Assembly: GCA_022414725.1 (NCBI GenBank)
Contig: CM039462.1
Span: forward strand, 33,900,156-33,964,155
DNA: 64,000 nucleotides
Direction of reading: 5' to 3'
Source: Microglena sp. YARC
Lineage: Eukaryota; Chlorophyta; Chlorophyceae; Chlamydomonadales; Chlamydomonadaceae
The notes beneath the pieces are model-generated. The model was not told where the DNA came from. It made no database searches and saw nothing but the letters and a program-made list of their open reading frames with translations. A program made the translations under genes and the position numbers. How positions within the stretch are numbered: position 1 is the first letter of the stretch; every line of letters begins with the position of its first letter. Shown one piece after another: positions 27,701 to 37,268 of this stretch.

Positions 27701-28513
27701 TCACCAAATGGACCACCCACCGAGAAGCCCATGCGACTGCATTGTTTTAAACCATTTATGCGTAGCCGGGTTCCGATACCCATTTCCATACACCAAATAC
27801 ATGAGACGCGGCATACATTCCAAACTTGCACGTGTGATTTTGGAGCACGGTTCGATGTCAAGGCGTTCGCAACATGTCAGCTCTCGCATGCATGCATCTG
27901 TGATGTCGCAATCCTCTCCCATATTCCGTATGAACACCACACGAGCGCGTCGCGCACACTCAATGAGCATGCCATCTGTCAACCGCTTTGAATTAAATAT
28001 GATTGTGTGTGGCACATGGCACACACGCGCAATGTAGTTGCACACCCGTTCCATACTTCCATCCCCGGTATCCTGGCAATCATCGTCGTGTATCTCGATG
28101 TTCACATGTATGTAAGGGTTCACGAGCCAGGAGGGGGGAGATGGGGGTGGGGGCGCGAGAGGAGTGAACCAGGACGCATGTACATGTAGGCATTTCTGCA
28201 ACATAGGGTTCCACCCCACACTCTTTACGCTGCACCGCCGCCGCGACACGTTTTCTGTCACTATTGGTTGCAGCAAGTCGTGCACTTCGCGACATGTGGC
28301 GGCCAATCGGACCTCAGATTGAGGCGACAATAAGTCGCCTCGCAACACAAGCAACTGAAACACGCGTGGCATGTGCACCCGCCGAGACACGTTTTCTGTC
28401 ACTCTTGGTTGCAGCAAGTCGTGCACTTCGCGACATGTGGCGGCCAATCGGACCTCAGATTGAGGCGACAATAAGTCGCCTCGCAACACAAGCAAATGAA
28501 ACACGTGCGCCAT
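27701..28513 (-). CDS. F-box-like protein with duplicated N-terminal motif
   Basis: About 270 residues from the ATG at 28,513. An F-box-like helical segment (VFHLLVLRGDLLSPQSEV, LAATCREVHDLL) occurs twice in tandem, 47 residues apart. F-boxes link targets to Skp1-Cullin ubiquitin ligases. A Pro-rich linker follows, then a C-terminal region with leucine-rich-repeat texture (DACMRELTCCERLDIEPCSK, SLECMPRLMYL). The start is uncertain: a longer frame to 28,612 exists. The second motif copy is probably a recent duplication. Confidence 0.65.
   Translation of the reverse strand: MAHVFHLLVLRGDLLSPQSEVRLAATCREVHDLLQPRVTENVSRRVHMPRVFQLLVLRGDLLSPQSEVRLAATCREVHDLLQPIVTENVSRRRCSVKSVGWNPMLQKCLHVHASWFTPLAPPPPSPPSWLVNPYIHVNIEIHDDDCQDTGDGSMERVCNYIARVCHVPHTIIFNSKRLTDGMLIECARRARVVFIRNMGEDCDITDACMRELTCCERLDIEPCSKITRASLECMPRLMYLVYGNGYRNPATHKWFKTMQSHGLLGGWSIW
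28245..28513. repeat. 141-bp tandem duplication in the F-box gene
   Basis: The phrase GACACGTTTTCTGTCACT recurs at 28,245 and 28,386. 141 is a multiple of three, so the reading frame is kept. The copies are almost identical. Confidence 0.9.
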
Positions 28514-28990
28514 GTGCCGACACCCCCTTACTGTTTTCCACGTTTTATTGTTTATGCACGCAGGCCGTGCGTAAGAAAGACGACGCTCAGATTGGCCTGG
28601 GCGCGCCGCCACTGAGCGACGAGGAGACGGCGAAGGTAATGGCAGCCCTCACAGGAGGACACTGTGAAGTGTTGCAGGAAGGTAGAAGTTTATCCAGTCC
28701 CGTTCTGGAAGAAGAACACTCACGCTGGTGTCCAGGGCTGTGGTGAGCCGACCATAGAATTTGTAGACAGCGTTGGTTGCTACGTAACTTGGAGTGCCGG
28801 CCATGTTGAAAACTGCAACCCTGCGAGCTTCATTCAGGGGGGGGCAGCGCTCCTCAGTGGCTTTAATCAAAGGCGACACTTAGTGTTCCGTGTACGCCTC
28901 GAAAAACGAGTATCTGACCAAGCGATAATGTTCCAAATGTTGTTCGTCAGTATAAACATTGTGTATGAATGAATACCAGAAACATCATTA
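28514..28990. other. Decayed coding region
   Basis: Short protein-like segments on both strands: on the plus strand near 28,560-28,690 (LSDEETAKVMAALTGG), on the minus strand 28,649-28,879 (TNAVYKFYGRLTTALD). Neither has a credible start and stop. Probably remnants of two genes. Confidence 0.35.
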
Positions 28991-29500
28991 ATGATGCTAT
29001 TAGCGGGTAAGCGGCCACACCTATTGGTGTCCTACCAGGTATGCTTGAGCTGCGACAAATTTCTCCGAAGGGAAAGCAATGGGGAGTCATATCTACAATA
29101 CGAACTGCCTAGAGAGGGTGATGTGGTGCGCAACATCACATTGGCTGGCATGGGGATCCAACATATAAAGTGGGTGCGGATCAATATAGGAGATGTTGAT
29201 GCATGGACATGGAAAGCTAGCTTGTCAGTTGTAGGAAAAATCCGACCGATAACAATTCCTATAGCAATCAATATGATGGCGATTGGATACCACACTTGTG
29301 CACTACAGATTTGTATGCATCAAACCACAGACGTGTTGTGGATGCAACTACAGTATGAACTGTACAATGACGAGGAACGGTACCACCTGGCTAGAAGTCG
29401 ATGGTACGAGACGGTTACAGTTCGTACGAAGAATGATACCGTAGTGGCGAATCTGGGTCACTTGGTGGCAGACAAATCACCAGCTCCAACATACAGCTAG
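28991..29500 (+). CDS. Hypothetical protein truncated by a family A terminus
   Basis: 169 codons, two ATG-rich starts. Beta-strand-rich, with REGDVVRNITLAGMGIQHI and ITIPIAINMMAIGYH. The phrase 'basic-x-GD-x2-x-NI' recalls jelly-roll structural proteins of large DNA viruses, but the similarity is too weak to assign. The last residues TYS and the stop come from the transposon end TACAGCTAG at 29,492, so the native C-terminus is missing. Confidence 0.5.
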   Translation: MMLLAGKRPHLLVSYQVCLSCDKFLRRESNGESYLQYELPREGDVVRNITLAGMGIQHIKWVRINIGDVDAWTWKASLSVVGKIRPITIPIAINMMAIGYHTCALQICMHQTTDVLWMQLQYELYNDEERYHLARSRWYETVTVRTKNDTVVANLGHLVADKSPAPTYS

Positions 29501-30405
29501 GGACATTTGATTGTGGGACACCTTTTATTTTGGGGATTTGACCAATTCAAGTTTTGTAACCGATCTTGTCAATACAGATACTGTCTTCAGGAGATTGACA
29601 CAAAACATTCAAGGCCTGTAAAGACACAGAAGTTACATGATCAAAGTAGCCTGACAAGTCAACGTGTTGGCTTACATCGTGCGCATCAATAATCATTTTC
29701 AAAGCGTTCCTGTAATCAAATAATTCTGCTACATCTGGAATTATTGGGCACGCGCAGCGATATTTTCGCTTGAGCAAACTGAACACATTCTCAATAGCGT
29801 TGAACTCTGGACTGTAAGGAGGTACAAAGAGCAGCCGTATTCCTACAGAATCGAACGCGGAGATCGTCTCTTTTGAATGATGGAACTGGATATTGTCAAG
29901 GACAGCGACAGTACCCTGCTTTACATGTAACTCTGATACAAACTGCACAAAGTCGACTTTCTTGCAATTGTGATCAAGGATCTTGTAATGAACGATACCT
30001 TTGACAGAAACGGCAGCGATTAGCGTCAATTTGGACATTCGCAATGTCCGAGAAATTTGGATATTTAAACGTTTGCCGCGTTGGCAGTACCCTCTGCAAC
30101 AAGTGTCACCGATGTAAAAACCCGCCTCATCAATGCTTATCAAATCCGATGTCGGAACGGCCAGATACTCTTTACAAAAACTTTCGACAGAAGATTTGTG
30201 GTCATTCATGTGTCGAACAGTTTTGTATGCGCGCTTGCGGGTGTAGCCAATAGGGGAGACATGTGTAGGGGATACCTCAGTTACATCTGCTGGCATTGTA
30301 TTGTCCAGTCGAGCGGGTTCAACACTTCAAACATTTGTTGATCGGTAAAGACATTGATAAAGGAAGTGCATTTGCGCGTTCACTGTGCCACATAATTTCC
30401 CCCAC
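29492..30405 (-). mobile_element. Family A transposase unit
   Basis: Left terminus TACAGCTAGGGACA at 29,492, transposase on the minus strand, and N-terminal sequence up to about 30,405 shared with 57,160-57,236. The opposite terminus (TACAGTCAGAGACAG) is absent, so it is one-ended. Confidence 0.75.
29547..30296 (-). pseudogene. Family A Tc1/mariner transposase, N-terminus disrupted
   Basis: 249 residues. DDE residues: LISIDEAGFYIGD, VAVLDNIQFHHS and VPPYSPEFNAIE, giving DD34E. It uses a Cys-rich loop (DTCCRGYCQRG) after the first Asp. The N-terminal helix-turn-helix region upstream of 30,296 is in other frames, so the gene as read lacks its DNA-binding part. Likely source of movement for the family A MITEs when intact copies exist. 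Confidence 0.8.
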
Positions 30406-30446
30406 ATACATGGAAAGCGATTGCTTGCCTTTCTTTTCCTCGCAGG

Positions 30447-30896
30447 ATGATGGTCAACAACATGTACCCAACCCTTATTATAGCGGTTGCAACAAACATT
30501 GCTCTTTTCATATACCTCCACCGTCGTGACGAGGCCTATCGTGCTAAGGCCCGTGCTGACAATGAAGCTACTGCCCGTCGTGAGGCTGAGGCCCGTGCTG
30601 ACAATGAAGCTACTGCCCGTCGTGAGGCTGAGGCCCGTGCTGACAATGAAGCTACTGCCCGTCGTGAGGCTGAGGCCCGTGCTGACAATGAAGCTACTGC
30701 CCGTTGTGCGGAAGCTACTGCCCGTCGTGAGGCTGAGGCCCGTGCTGCTGAGTCTGAGGACAATCTCAGGCAAAAGTTGTTGTCGTTATCGCCTGATGAC
30801 GTCGCTGCTATGACTCCTGAACACGTTTCGGAGTATATGACGGCGTGTGCCTCGGTTGGGGTATCAGCATTTCATTTGGATCAGCCGGTATTGTGA
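30447..30896 (+). CDS. Single-span membrane protein with repeat coiled coil (family member 2)
   Basis: 149 residues. N-terminal span ([16 protein letters not shown]), then a 12-residue charged repeat [12 protein letters not shown] in about four copies forming a helical rod, then an end domain [18 protein letters not shown] with CASVGV. The end domain can be aligned by eye with that at 56,472 (Asp, Ser/Thr-x-Glu, Tyr, Cys and Val spaced alike). The DNA repeats are nearly exact. Start could also be the Met at codon 2 or 6. Confidence 0.65.
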   Translation: MMVNNMYPTLIIAVATNIALFIYLHRRDEAYRAKARADNEATARREAEARADNEATARREAEARADNEATARREAEARADNEATARCAEATARREAEARAAESEDNLRQKLLSLSPDDVAAMTPEHVSEYMTACASVGVSAFHLDQPVL

Positions 30897-31038
30897 TAAT
30901 TGCTTTTTTAAATACATACATGTCACACAATCACCCACCCCCGCAGCACATCTCCTCGCAGAGTTTGTCAAGGCAGCACTGAATCCTCGGAGGAGCCCTG
31001 TGGGTTACTGAATGTGAGAGGGGGTGTGGGATTGCTTG

Positions 31039-31205
31039 TAATGGGCGTTCCTGCATCCCGGCCGATTTTTTAAAATTTCTAATCAGGATTTAGAGCCTCC
31101 TGAACGACTCGCTAGCTTGAGACATCAGCACGAAGGAATCACAAATCCGCTCCATACCATGTTTCGCAACCAGTCAAAATCGGCCGTGAGGCAGGAACGC
31201 CCATT
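31039..31205. mobile_element. MITE M2, full copy 1
   Basis: About 167 bp bounded by inverted repeats (TAATGGGCGTTCCTGC and a matching GCAGGAACGCCCATT). Internally AATCAGGATTTAGAGCCTCC and GCTAGCTTGAGACATCAG. Near-identical to 54,911-55,078. Confidence 0.85.
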
Positions 31206-31280
31206 TTGTCACGTTTTTCAGCAAGGAACTGATGGGTGACGTGGAGGTTGCAACACGATTTGAGGAGCGGCACCTCCAAG

Positions 31281-31484
31281 ATGAAGAGTCCAGATAGATA
31301 CATCCGCTTCTTGGCACTGTTTATTGCATTATGTGCTCTTGTGTCGGGATTGTTTCAGAACGCAACATCTCTTACTGGATGGGCAACATTGGGTATTTCA
31401 TTGATTGGTTTTGCACAAGCACTTCTTGAGAAGCTTCCGATATCAGAACTATCAACTCTACAACAACCTTTCTCGCATACATGA
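31281..31484 (+). CDS. Small two-span membrane protein
   Basis: 67 residues from the ATG at 31,281: RFLALFIALCALVSGLF and GWATLGISLIGFAQALL are predicted spans. Not recognised. An opposite-strand frame (31,355-31,651) overlaps it and has a plausible N-terminal half; only one is likely real. Confidence 0.4.
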   Translation: MKSPDRYIRFLALFIALCALVSGLFQNATSLTGWATLGISLIGFAQALLEKLPISELSTLQQPFSHT

Positions 31485-31740
31485 ATGATTTGGACTTCAT
31501 AACCAATAATTTTGAGAACTTTCCATTTCCAGCAAAACCATGTCACAGTTAAGTCATTGGTGATGGCATCTATTAGGCTCAGGCTTCGGACGGGTTTCGT
31601 GTTTTTTTCCATCAACACACGTAATTCTCGTTCATATTCTTCTTGGAACATTTTGACCTTTCAATATCAAGGAAGATATTCCTTTATATTCCAACTCGGG
31701 ATCATGTCTCCACCAAGACCAGCAGGAATGATGATGTCGA

Positions 31741-31891
31741 GTCGTTCAGGAGGCTCTAAATCCTGATTAGAAATTTAAAAAAATCGGCCGTGAGGCAGGA
31801 ACGCCCATTATATATCAGATGGAAATGTACGACATCGCTGATAGAAAATTGGCGTTAAGAATGGTCGCTGACTTGGGTGTGTTAAAAACTT
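31741..31891. mobile_element. M2 fragment joined to element-2 left-end fragment
   Basis: 31,741-31,810 is one half of M2 up to the CGCCCATTA end. 31,811-31,891 is the 5' end of the element-2 transposase with its terminus removed. Nested or composite debris. Confidence 0.7.
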
Positions 31892-32084
31892 CCCACCAGA
31901 GCCCTGGCGCTACTTGAGACTTTGAGGAGGCAGCGCACGCAGGGGAGCGGTCGCCATGCGTTTAGGTTGGCTATGCAACAAGCTAATTTTGCGTTTCCTG
32001 CTGGATTCGGTGGCATGCTCCATGTGCTGAAGCATGCGCCATATCCGATCCATTAAATATATATGTGATGTGTTTAGAAACGAG

Positions 32085-32618
32085 ATGTCCTTGATACTTC
32101 CTGGATTGATTGTTGGCGGGTTCCATGAATCTTTTGACCGTGATCTTCTCACCACCCACAACGTCACACATATTTTGAACGTTGCTACGGAATGCAATGT
32201 AACGGAACGCGTGGGGCTAATATATGCTAAAGTTGATATGCCGGATGATTGCCCATCAACTGATATTTCTGTTGCGTTTAGCAAATGCATGGATTTCATA
32301 ATTGCAGCTCATAAAAAAAAAAGTTGTGTGTTTGTGCACTGCCTTGAGGGGGTTAGTCGCTCTGTTTGTGTGACGCTGTGTTATATGGTCCAACATGTTG
32401 GATGGAAGTTTGAGCATGCATTGATGCATATACGTTCCCGAAGACCGCATGTCGATCCTTTCCCAAAATACCTTGTTCAGACACGCAATTACCTCGTGAA
32501 AAAGCGCGAGGAGAGCAACAGAAGCCTCATCATCACAATCGATCACGACAATCCGGTCGAGCAAAATTCTCTCTCTCAGGATGCAACAAAAACAAAAGAC
32601 ATATCTGATGGAGAGTGA
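32085..32618 (+). CDS. Dual-specificity protein phosphatase
   Basis: 177 residues from the ATG at 32,085, preferred because the protein then opens with MSLILPGLIVGGF, the usual DSP first strand. P-loop VHCLEGVSRSV with nucleophile Cys86 and Arg92; the general-acid Asp is probably Asp51. VTLCYMVQHVGW and the RPHVDPFP segment fit the rest of the fold. DSPs of large DNA viruses (for example VH1 of vaccinia) dephosphorylate host STATs or virion proteins, but the target here is unknown. The C-terminal 35 residues are polar and disordered. A sister gene at 8,963 carries an amber codon. Confidence 0.9.
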   Translation: MSLILPGLIVGGFHESFDRDLLTTHNVTHILNVATECNVTERVGLIYAKVDMPDDCPSTDISVAFSKCMDFIIAAHKKKSCVFVHCLEGVSRSVCVTLCYMVQHVGWKFEHALMHIRSRRPHVDPFPKYLVQTRNYLVKKREESNRSLIITIDHDNPVEQNSLSQDATKTKDISDGE

Positions 32619-32632
32619 GGTATGTCTTAAAG

Positions 32633-32696
32633 TACAGTCAGAGACAGAATTTGTGGGACACCCTTACCGGTGACCCTTGAACCCAATTGATTGGTT
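32633..32696. mobile_element. Family A left-end fragment
   Basis: TACAGTCAGAGACAG and about 50 further bases, cut off at ATTGATTGG. Confidence 0.75.
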
Positions 32697-32738
32697 CGAT
32701 GAAGGTAAAAAAAAAAACAGTTGTTCTCGAATAATTAC

Positions 32739-33350
32739 TTATTCGCGACCCTTGCAATCCTTGAGCAATGACACGATCCTGGGGATTGTGATGAGGAGGC
32801 GCTTTTGGCGCTGGATCTCTTTGTGCTCGATGTACTTGCGGTACGTGCGCTGGATCTTACGCGCCGAGCACCACGCTCGCAACCACTGGGACGCTATGTT
32901 CTGTACAATGTCCCAATCATGATTGGCGAATCCATCAGATGCCACACAAAGGATACTGAACTCATCCAACTCAATGAACAGGCTGCTTAAAATCTTGCGT
33001 GTGAGGGTAATGTAATATACGGTACACCAATCACGGTACGGGAAGATGGCTTCCAAACCAAGATACATGCCTTGGAAGCGGGGATCGCATGTGTCATTGT
33101 CCGGCGAGACTGTCATCAGATTGAGGATAAACAGCTTGGCGTGGTTTCCGTCTGTGAAGTCGTTGGCAGTCAATTCTCCGTAGCATGTACGTATTTCGTT
33201 GTCCCACGATTGAACGGCGAGCTTTGCAAGTACCTTCCAAACGCGCGCCATGGGCGGAATGAGTTCTCTTGCGCGATCGCAAAATGGATCCGACGGAATG
33301 CCCGAAGTGTCATTGGCAACATCGTTGTATAATTCAGTAAAGTTTGCCAT
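32739..33350 (-). CDS. IQ-tailed hypothetical protein
   Basis: 203 residues. Residues 1-150 are helical and unassigned (PMARVWKVLAKLA, FRGMY-type loop as FQGMYLGLEAIFPYRDW). The C-terminus has W-x-RAW and ARKIQRTYRKYIEHKEIQRQ, an IQ-like motif (IQxxYRxY), which elsewhere binds calmodulin or EF-hand proteins. Similar tails end the proteins at 62,954, 25,759 and 42,405. An exact early-type promoter lies 62 bases upstream, so it is probably expressed. Confidence 0.7.
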   Translation of the reverse strand: MANFTELYNDVANDTSGIPSDPFCDRARELIPPMARVWKVLAKLAVQSWDNEIRTCYGELTANDFTDGNHAKLFILNLMTVSPDNDTCDPRFQGMYLGLEAIFPYRDWCTVYYITLTRKILSSLFIELDEFSILCVASDGFANHDWDIVQNIASQWLRAWCSARKIQRTYRKYIEHKEIQRQKRLLITIPRIVSLLKDCKGRE

Positions 33351-33412
33351 TGTGTTTGTGGGTATTTGTGAGTATTTTGTGGTGGTTATAGGTTTCTTTT
33401 ATGACAATTCAG

Positions 33413-33420
33413 TCAATTTT
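33413..33420 (-). promoter_or_regulatory. AAAATTGA early-type promoter
   Basis: Octamer on the minus strand (plus strand TCAATTTT), 62 bases before the ATG at 33,350. Confidence 0.6.
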
Positions 33421-33727
33421 TTTTGTTCACATCCGTCCATTCATTCTCACACACGCCACTGCGGATTTCGCAGACTCCTTGTCCATCAGACCGCACACAC
33501 ACATGACATGGCGGCTTGCGCAGACTCATCATCGTCCATCTGCCTCCACATGAAAACGGCGGAAAGCTGTCGCCTCCTCCTCATTGTCCATCTGCCTCCA
33601 CATGAAAACGGCGGAAAGAAGGAAGGAGTACATGTATGGTGTCCCACTTTATTTGAGAACAACTGTAAGCAGAATAGCGAATGCCGCACGGCTATTTCGC
33701 TCGGCTTATTCTGTTCCGGAGTAGCAA
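33421..33727. repeat. Dispersed low-complexity repeats
   Basis: Two copies of TCCATCTGCCTCCACATGAA with a following AACGGCGGAAAG, about 56 bases apart, then an M3-type terminus (TTTGAGAACAACTGTA) at 33,652-33,667. Confidence 0.6.
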
Positions 33728-34030
33728 ATGACTAAATTGATGGACAGCAACAACTTGGTCGAAAGTTCAGTCCAAACAGAACTTACTAATGATCAAAGTG
33801 CACCGCAAATCATAAAACTTACATTATTCATGACACCTAATCAATGGGGTCGATTATCGAAATGGAGCGCACCACTTGTGATCCAAGAAATTGAGGATAG
33901 AGGAAGTGGTAAAGGGCCATGGTTACACATGGAGCATGAAGTCAACAAATACGACGAATACCAGCGGTGTATCAAGCATCACCAACAGCTGCTTCAGCGC
34001 CATTATCCGCACATCGCATGGCTCCACTAA
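33728..34030 (+). CDS. Hypothetical protein
   Basis: 100 residues. A polar N-terminus with SSVQTELTND, then LTLFMTPNQWGRLSKW and a His-rich C-terminus (HHQQLLQRHYPHIAWLH). An RHH- or homeodomain-like short helix pattern cannot be confirmed. ATG at 33,728, or 33,740. Confidence 0.45.
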   Translation: MTKLMDSNNLVESSVQTELTNDQSAPQIIKLTLFMTPNQWGRLSKWSAPLVIQEIEDRGSGKGPWLHMEHEVNKYDEYQRCIKHHQQLLQRHYPHIAWLH

Positions 34031-34132
34031 CTAGAGCAGAAGCGGTTGATGCAAGAAATTGCAATTTTGTCTACATCTCCAGACATCGAATACGAAGTGA
34101 AAAGAGAGCAGGTATTGGTTTTGGCCCGGGAT

Positions 34133-34534
34133 CTATGCGCTGCTTCCTCTGAGCATGCCCTCGTCTTTGCCGCTCTGCAAGCTGCAGTCCGCAGGCAAGT
34201 TGGATGATAAGAGGTTCACTATATCATGATACCCGTTGTGTTGTGCGACATAACATGCAGTACTTGTATCATATTGTGCACCTGGGAGGGCAAGTAATGT
34301 TTTTACTAAATCATAATGACCGTTTCGAGAAGCCGCAGAAAGATCGCAATTAGTTGGATGCGATCCTGCAGAAATCAGTTTGAGGACACTCTCTCGTTGG
34401 TTTAGTGAGCATGACAAAGTTAGTGCTTGTTGTATGCAGGTCTTGTAATCACTCATCTGCATACACAAGCCGATATTCAGCATTTTCATGTCACCTGTGC
34501 CAGCACCAACTAGAACAACCATCTCAGGATCCAT
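34133..34534 (-). CDS. Small ankyrin-repeat protein
   Basis: 133 residues with three ankyrin-like units: QRESVLKLISAGSHPT, LSAASRNGHYDLVKTLLALPGA and ACYVAQHNGYHDIVNLLSS. ATG at 34,534. Probably complete but minimal. Confidence 0.65.
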   Translation of the reverse strand: MDPEMVVLVGAGTGDMKMLNIGLCMQMSDYKTCIQQALTLSCSLNQRESVLKLISAGSHPTNCDLSAASRNGHYDLVKTLLALPGAQYDTSTACYVAQHNGYHDIVNLLSSNLPADCSLQSGKDEGMLRGSSA

Positions 34535-34673
34535 TTGTACTAATCATCACAATTTTTTCGTGTTCATTGTACGCAGGGTGTGTGTGTGAGTATGCGATGC
34601 GTGCGGGCGCTCTTTCCACATATCACCCGTGCGTGAGTTCATCATCGTAGCCGCAATCCCATATATCCGCGTC
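34535..34673. other. Intergenic
   Basis: No feature recognised beyond a short GT run. Confidence 0.35.
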
Positions 34674-34745
34674 AATGAGAAGTGGCCCTGCGAAGTCCAT
34701 CGTGTTCTTCACTCCACGTGAAGACTGTATGTACCGGATCACTGG
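34674..34745 (-). pseudogene. D5-type primase-helicase scrap
   Basis: About 70 bases clearly similar to 59,378-59,450, the part of the D5-like gene coding for NVMVFAGPLLM. No flanking D5 sequence. Confidence 0.6.
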
Positions 34746-34833
34746 CTACACATACATGGTCCTCTCCCCCCTAGATCGCTCTCGGTGCAGGCATCGATCA
34801 ATGCTTGGTCAACCACAACGGGTCGCAATGAAT

Positions 34834-35480
34834 CAATCCCTATTTTAAACGTGTTCACTGAAAAGACTCTCCATCTTGGGAACAACAATTATTTCAACAA
34901 AAAAATAAGAATCATCAACCAATCCCTATTTTAAAAGTGTTCACATGAACACCTCTGAAAAGACTCTCCATCTTGGGAACAACAATTATTTCAACAAAAA
35001 AATAAGAATCATCAACCAATCCCTATTTTAAAAGTGTTCACATGAACACCTCTGAAAAGACTCTCCATCTTGGGAACAACAATTATTTCAACAAAAAAAT
35101 AAGAATCATCAACCAATCCCTATTTTAAACGTGTTCACATGAACACCTCTGAAAAGACTCTCCATCTTGGGAACAACAATTATTTCAACAAAAAAATAAG
35201 AATCATCAACCAATCCCTATTTTAAACGTGTTCACATGAACACCTCTGAAAAGACTCTCCATCTTGGGAACAACAATTATTTCAACAAAAAAATAAGAAT
35301 CATCAACCAATCCCTATTTTAAACGTGTTCACATGAACACCTCTGAAAAGACTCTCCATCTTGGGAACAACAATTATTTCAACAAAAAAATAAGAATCAT
35401 CAACCAATCCCTATTTTAAACGTGTTCACATGAACACCTCTGAAAAGACTCTCCATCTTGGGAACAACAATTATTTCAAC
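34834..35480. repeat. 97-bp tandem array, seven copies
   Basis: GACTCTCCATCTTGGGAAC recurs every 97 bases (34,865; 34,962; 35,059; 35,156; 35,253; 35,350; 35,447). Most units contain the near-palindrome GTGTTCACATGAACAC; the first unit lacks half of it. Units differ by one or two bases (AAACGTG or AAAAGTG). The segment CCTCTGAAAAGACTCTCCATCT is shared with the 3' end of the amidotransferase gene (about 8,800). No spacers, so not a CRISPR. Confidence 0.9.
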
Positions 35481-35527
35481 ATACCATTATCTGGTAGTGT
35501 TTTAAAGTATGTGGAGTCAGATGGACA

Positions 35528-36271
35528 ATGAGAAAGAAGGCGACAGACGCCGATGCACTGAAGCTAGATTGGTATAAAAATAAGATACATGTAACAAACA
35601 CTTGGGTAATCATTTTCGGAGACCCATTGTTGTGCAACATGTTGAAGCTGCCGTTGGACATGGTGATCAGTGTATGTGTGGCATTGCCAAAGACAGACCT
35701 TTTGAATGTCATATCTTGTTGCAAATCGATATGTGAAAACAAGAATGCCATTATTTTGGAATGGATAAAGAACACGATGCATGTTGGGGTGTTATTCAAG
35801 CTTTCTGCAGTATGCCATGGCATACTCCTTACCCGAAACATGCACCTAATCAACGAAATGTTTGTCCGCGCTGCTTTTATTGGTCGAACAGATATTGTGA
35901 AATCATGTTTAGAAATAGGGGCAAATTATAATCATCGTGCTGGCGATGCGCTTGTGTTGGCCGCACGGTTTGGTTATGCAGAAATTGTCGACATGTTGCT
36001 AGAAAGCGGAGTTGATGTGCATGTTCAAGATGATGAAGCGCTCATGTGCAGCATAGCCAAGGGAAACCATTATATCACAAAGCGATTGATTCAGAGCGGT
36101 GCAAGTATCCATTCCCCAGCTGTGGAAATAGGCTTACAGTTACATAGTGAGGCGTGGATCTGTATCACACCTGATATCGAACCTTGGCACAATAATGTGA
36201 GTCCCTCCCCAAAGATCAAACGTAAAACTCTACTTCACAAATTACTCTGTGTGTTTGCATGGAGTACTTAA
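35528..36271 (+). CDS. F-box/ankyrin-type protein, 3' end cut by M2
   Basis: 247 codons. An F-box-like segment (LPLDMVISVCVALPKTDLL) is followed by ankyrin units: MFVRAAFIGRTDIVKSCLEI, ALVLAARFGYAEIVDMLLES, ALMCSIAKGNHYITKRLIQS. Such F-box-ankyrin fusions act as substrate adaptors of Cullin ligases in large DNA viruses. The stop falls at an M2 terminus (36,269), and the last residues look non-native. It starts about 50 bases after the 97-bp array. A 45-base scrap of this gene lies at 61,232. Confidence 0.7.
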   Translation: MRKKATDADALKLDWYKNKIHVTNTWVIIFGDPLLCNMLKLPLDMVISVCVALPKTDLLNVISCCKSICENKNAIILEWIKNTMHVGVLFKLSAVCHGILLTRNMHLINEMFVRAAFIGRTDIVKSCLEIGANYNHRAGDALVLAARFGYAEIVDMLLESGVDVHVQDDEALMCSIAKGNHYITKRLIQSGASIHSPAVEIGLQLHSEAWICITPDIEPWHNNVSPSPKIKRKTLLHKLLCVFAWST

Positions 36272-36356
36272 TGGGCGTTCCTGCCTCTCGGCCGATTTTT
36301 TAAAATTTCTAATCAGGATTTAGAGCCCCTTGAACGACTCGCTAGCTTGAGACATC
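36269..36356. mobile_element. MITE M2 left half
   Basis: TAATGGGCGTTCCTGC to GCTTGAGACATCG; the right half is missing. Confidence 0.75.
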
Positions 36357-36398
36357 GTACCGAATTCCTTTTCTTATTGAGGCCTTTCAAAGGGGAAA

Positions 36399-36512
36399 AT
36401 GAGAAAATTCAACAATCTAAAAAAGCATAAGTTTTACGAAAAGTTTAAGAAACAAAATGAAAAATTACAAGTACTATTTATATTTCTTAGAAATCTCATT
36501 AGATGGTGGTAA
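36399..36512 (+). CDS. Possible 37-residue basic peptide
   Basis: ATG to TAA in an AT-rich gap: a Lys-rich first half (KKHKFYEKFKKQNEK) and a hydrophobic second half (LFIFLRNLIRWW). Could be chance. Confidence 0.2.
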   Translation: MRKFNNLKKHKFYEKFKKQNEKLQVLFIFLRNLIRWW

Positions 36513-36595
36513 ATTTGGTATGTCGATGATCGGGCCACATTTGGTCACATAGTGTTCATTCGGGGCGGAAAAAAGTGTACACATATGTATATAGC

Positions 36596-36832
36596 ATGGT
36601 AGAGCACATTATTACATGTAGTGATTTGAAAACAGTAGGCGAGCGGATCGAACACATAGTAAATGAGATGGCTTCTTTGTATGAAGCGACAGGCGTGGAG
36701 TATTTCAAAGCCCATGCATCAGGATGGTCCCAATGGGTGTGGATGTTACAAGATAGCAAGCGCCAAGATTGGCAGATCACATACCCTGGGGATCCTCAGG
36801 GGGTGTGGAATTCACCAAAAGACCGGGTGTAA
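36596..36832 (+). CDS. Hypothetical protein
   Basis: 78 residues from the ATG at 36,596. Helical first half (VGERIEHIVNEMASLYEATG), then a Trp-rich end (WSQWVWMLQDSKRQDWQI). Not recognised. A family A fragment follows after 34 bases. Confidence 0.5.
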   Translation: MVEHIITCSDLKTVGERIEHIVNEMASLYEATGVEYFKAHASGWSQWVWMLQDSKRQDWQITYPGDPQGVWNSPKDRV

Positions 36833-36865
36833 TGAGAAAGATAACTGATAACAAAGCGGACGAGC

Positions 36866-37031
36866 TACAGTCAGAGACAGAATTTGTGGGACACCTTACC
36901 GGTGACCCTTGAACCCAATTGATTGGGTAGGTCAGCTAAAGGATATTTACACAAAATATTAGATATATCTGATAGGATATCTAAAATGAAACCGCTTTCT
37001 TTCCGGAATACTAAAATGAAACCGCATTCTT
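36866..37031. mobile_element. Family A left fragment plus decayed Fanzor termini
   Basis: 36,866-36,942 is the family A left end. Then two partial copies of AAAATGAAACCGCTTTC/CGCATTC at 36,984 and 37,013. Confidence 0.65.
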
Positions 37032-37268
37032 TTAAAATGATGAGCAGAAGCTAATCAACATAGTGATTGTTATAGTCCACATGATGCCTGCGCAAATTTG
37101 AGGTAACTTCTGTTTTTTTGTCATGGCAATCCATGTGATGATCACACTTGTCGAAACCAACCATGCTAACATGGACAAGGCTTCCAACATGCTTTTACAT
37201 GCGCGTCGAGCATAGACAAGAATTAGAGACGAAGCGAACGATATTGTGATAGGCAACGCTATATACAT
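37032..37268 (-). CDS. Small three-span membrane protein
   Basis: 78 residues with spans at LPITISFASSLILVYA, LSMLAWLVSTSVIITWIAM and ICAGIMWTITITMLISF, separated by basic loops. Not recognised. Predicted to be complete. Confidence 0.5.
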   Translation of the reverse strand: MYIALPITISFASSLILVYARRACKSMLEALSMLAWLVSTSVIITWIAMTKKQKLPQICAGIMWTITITMLISFCSSF

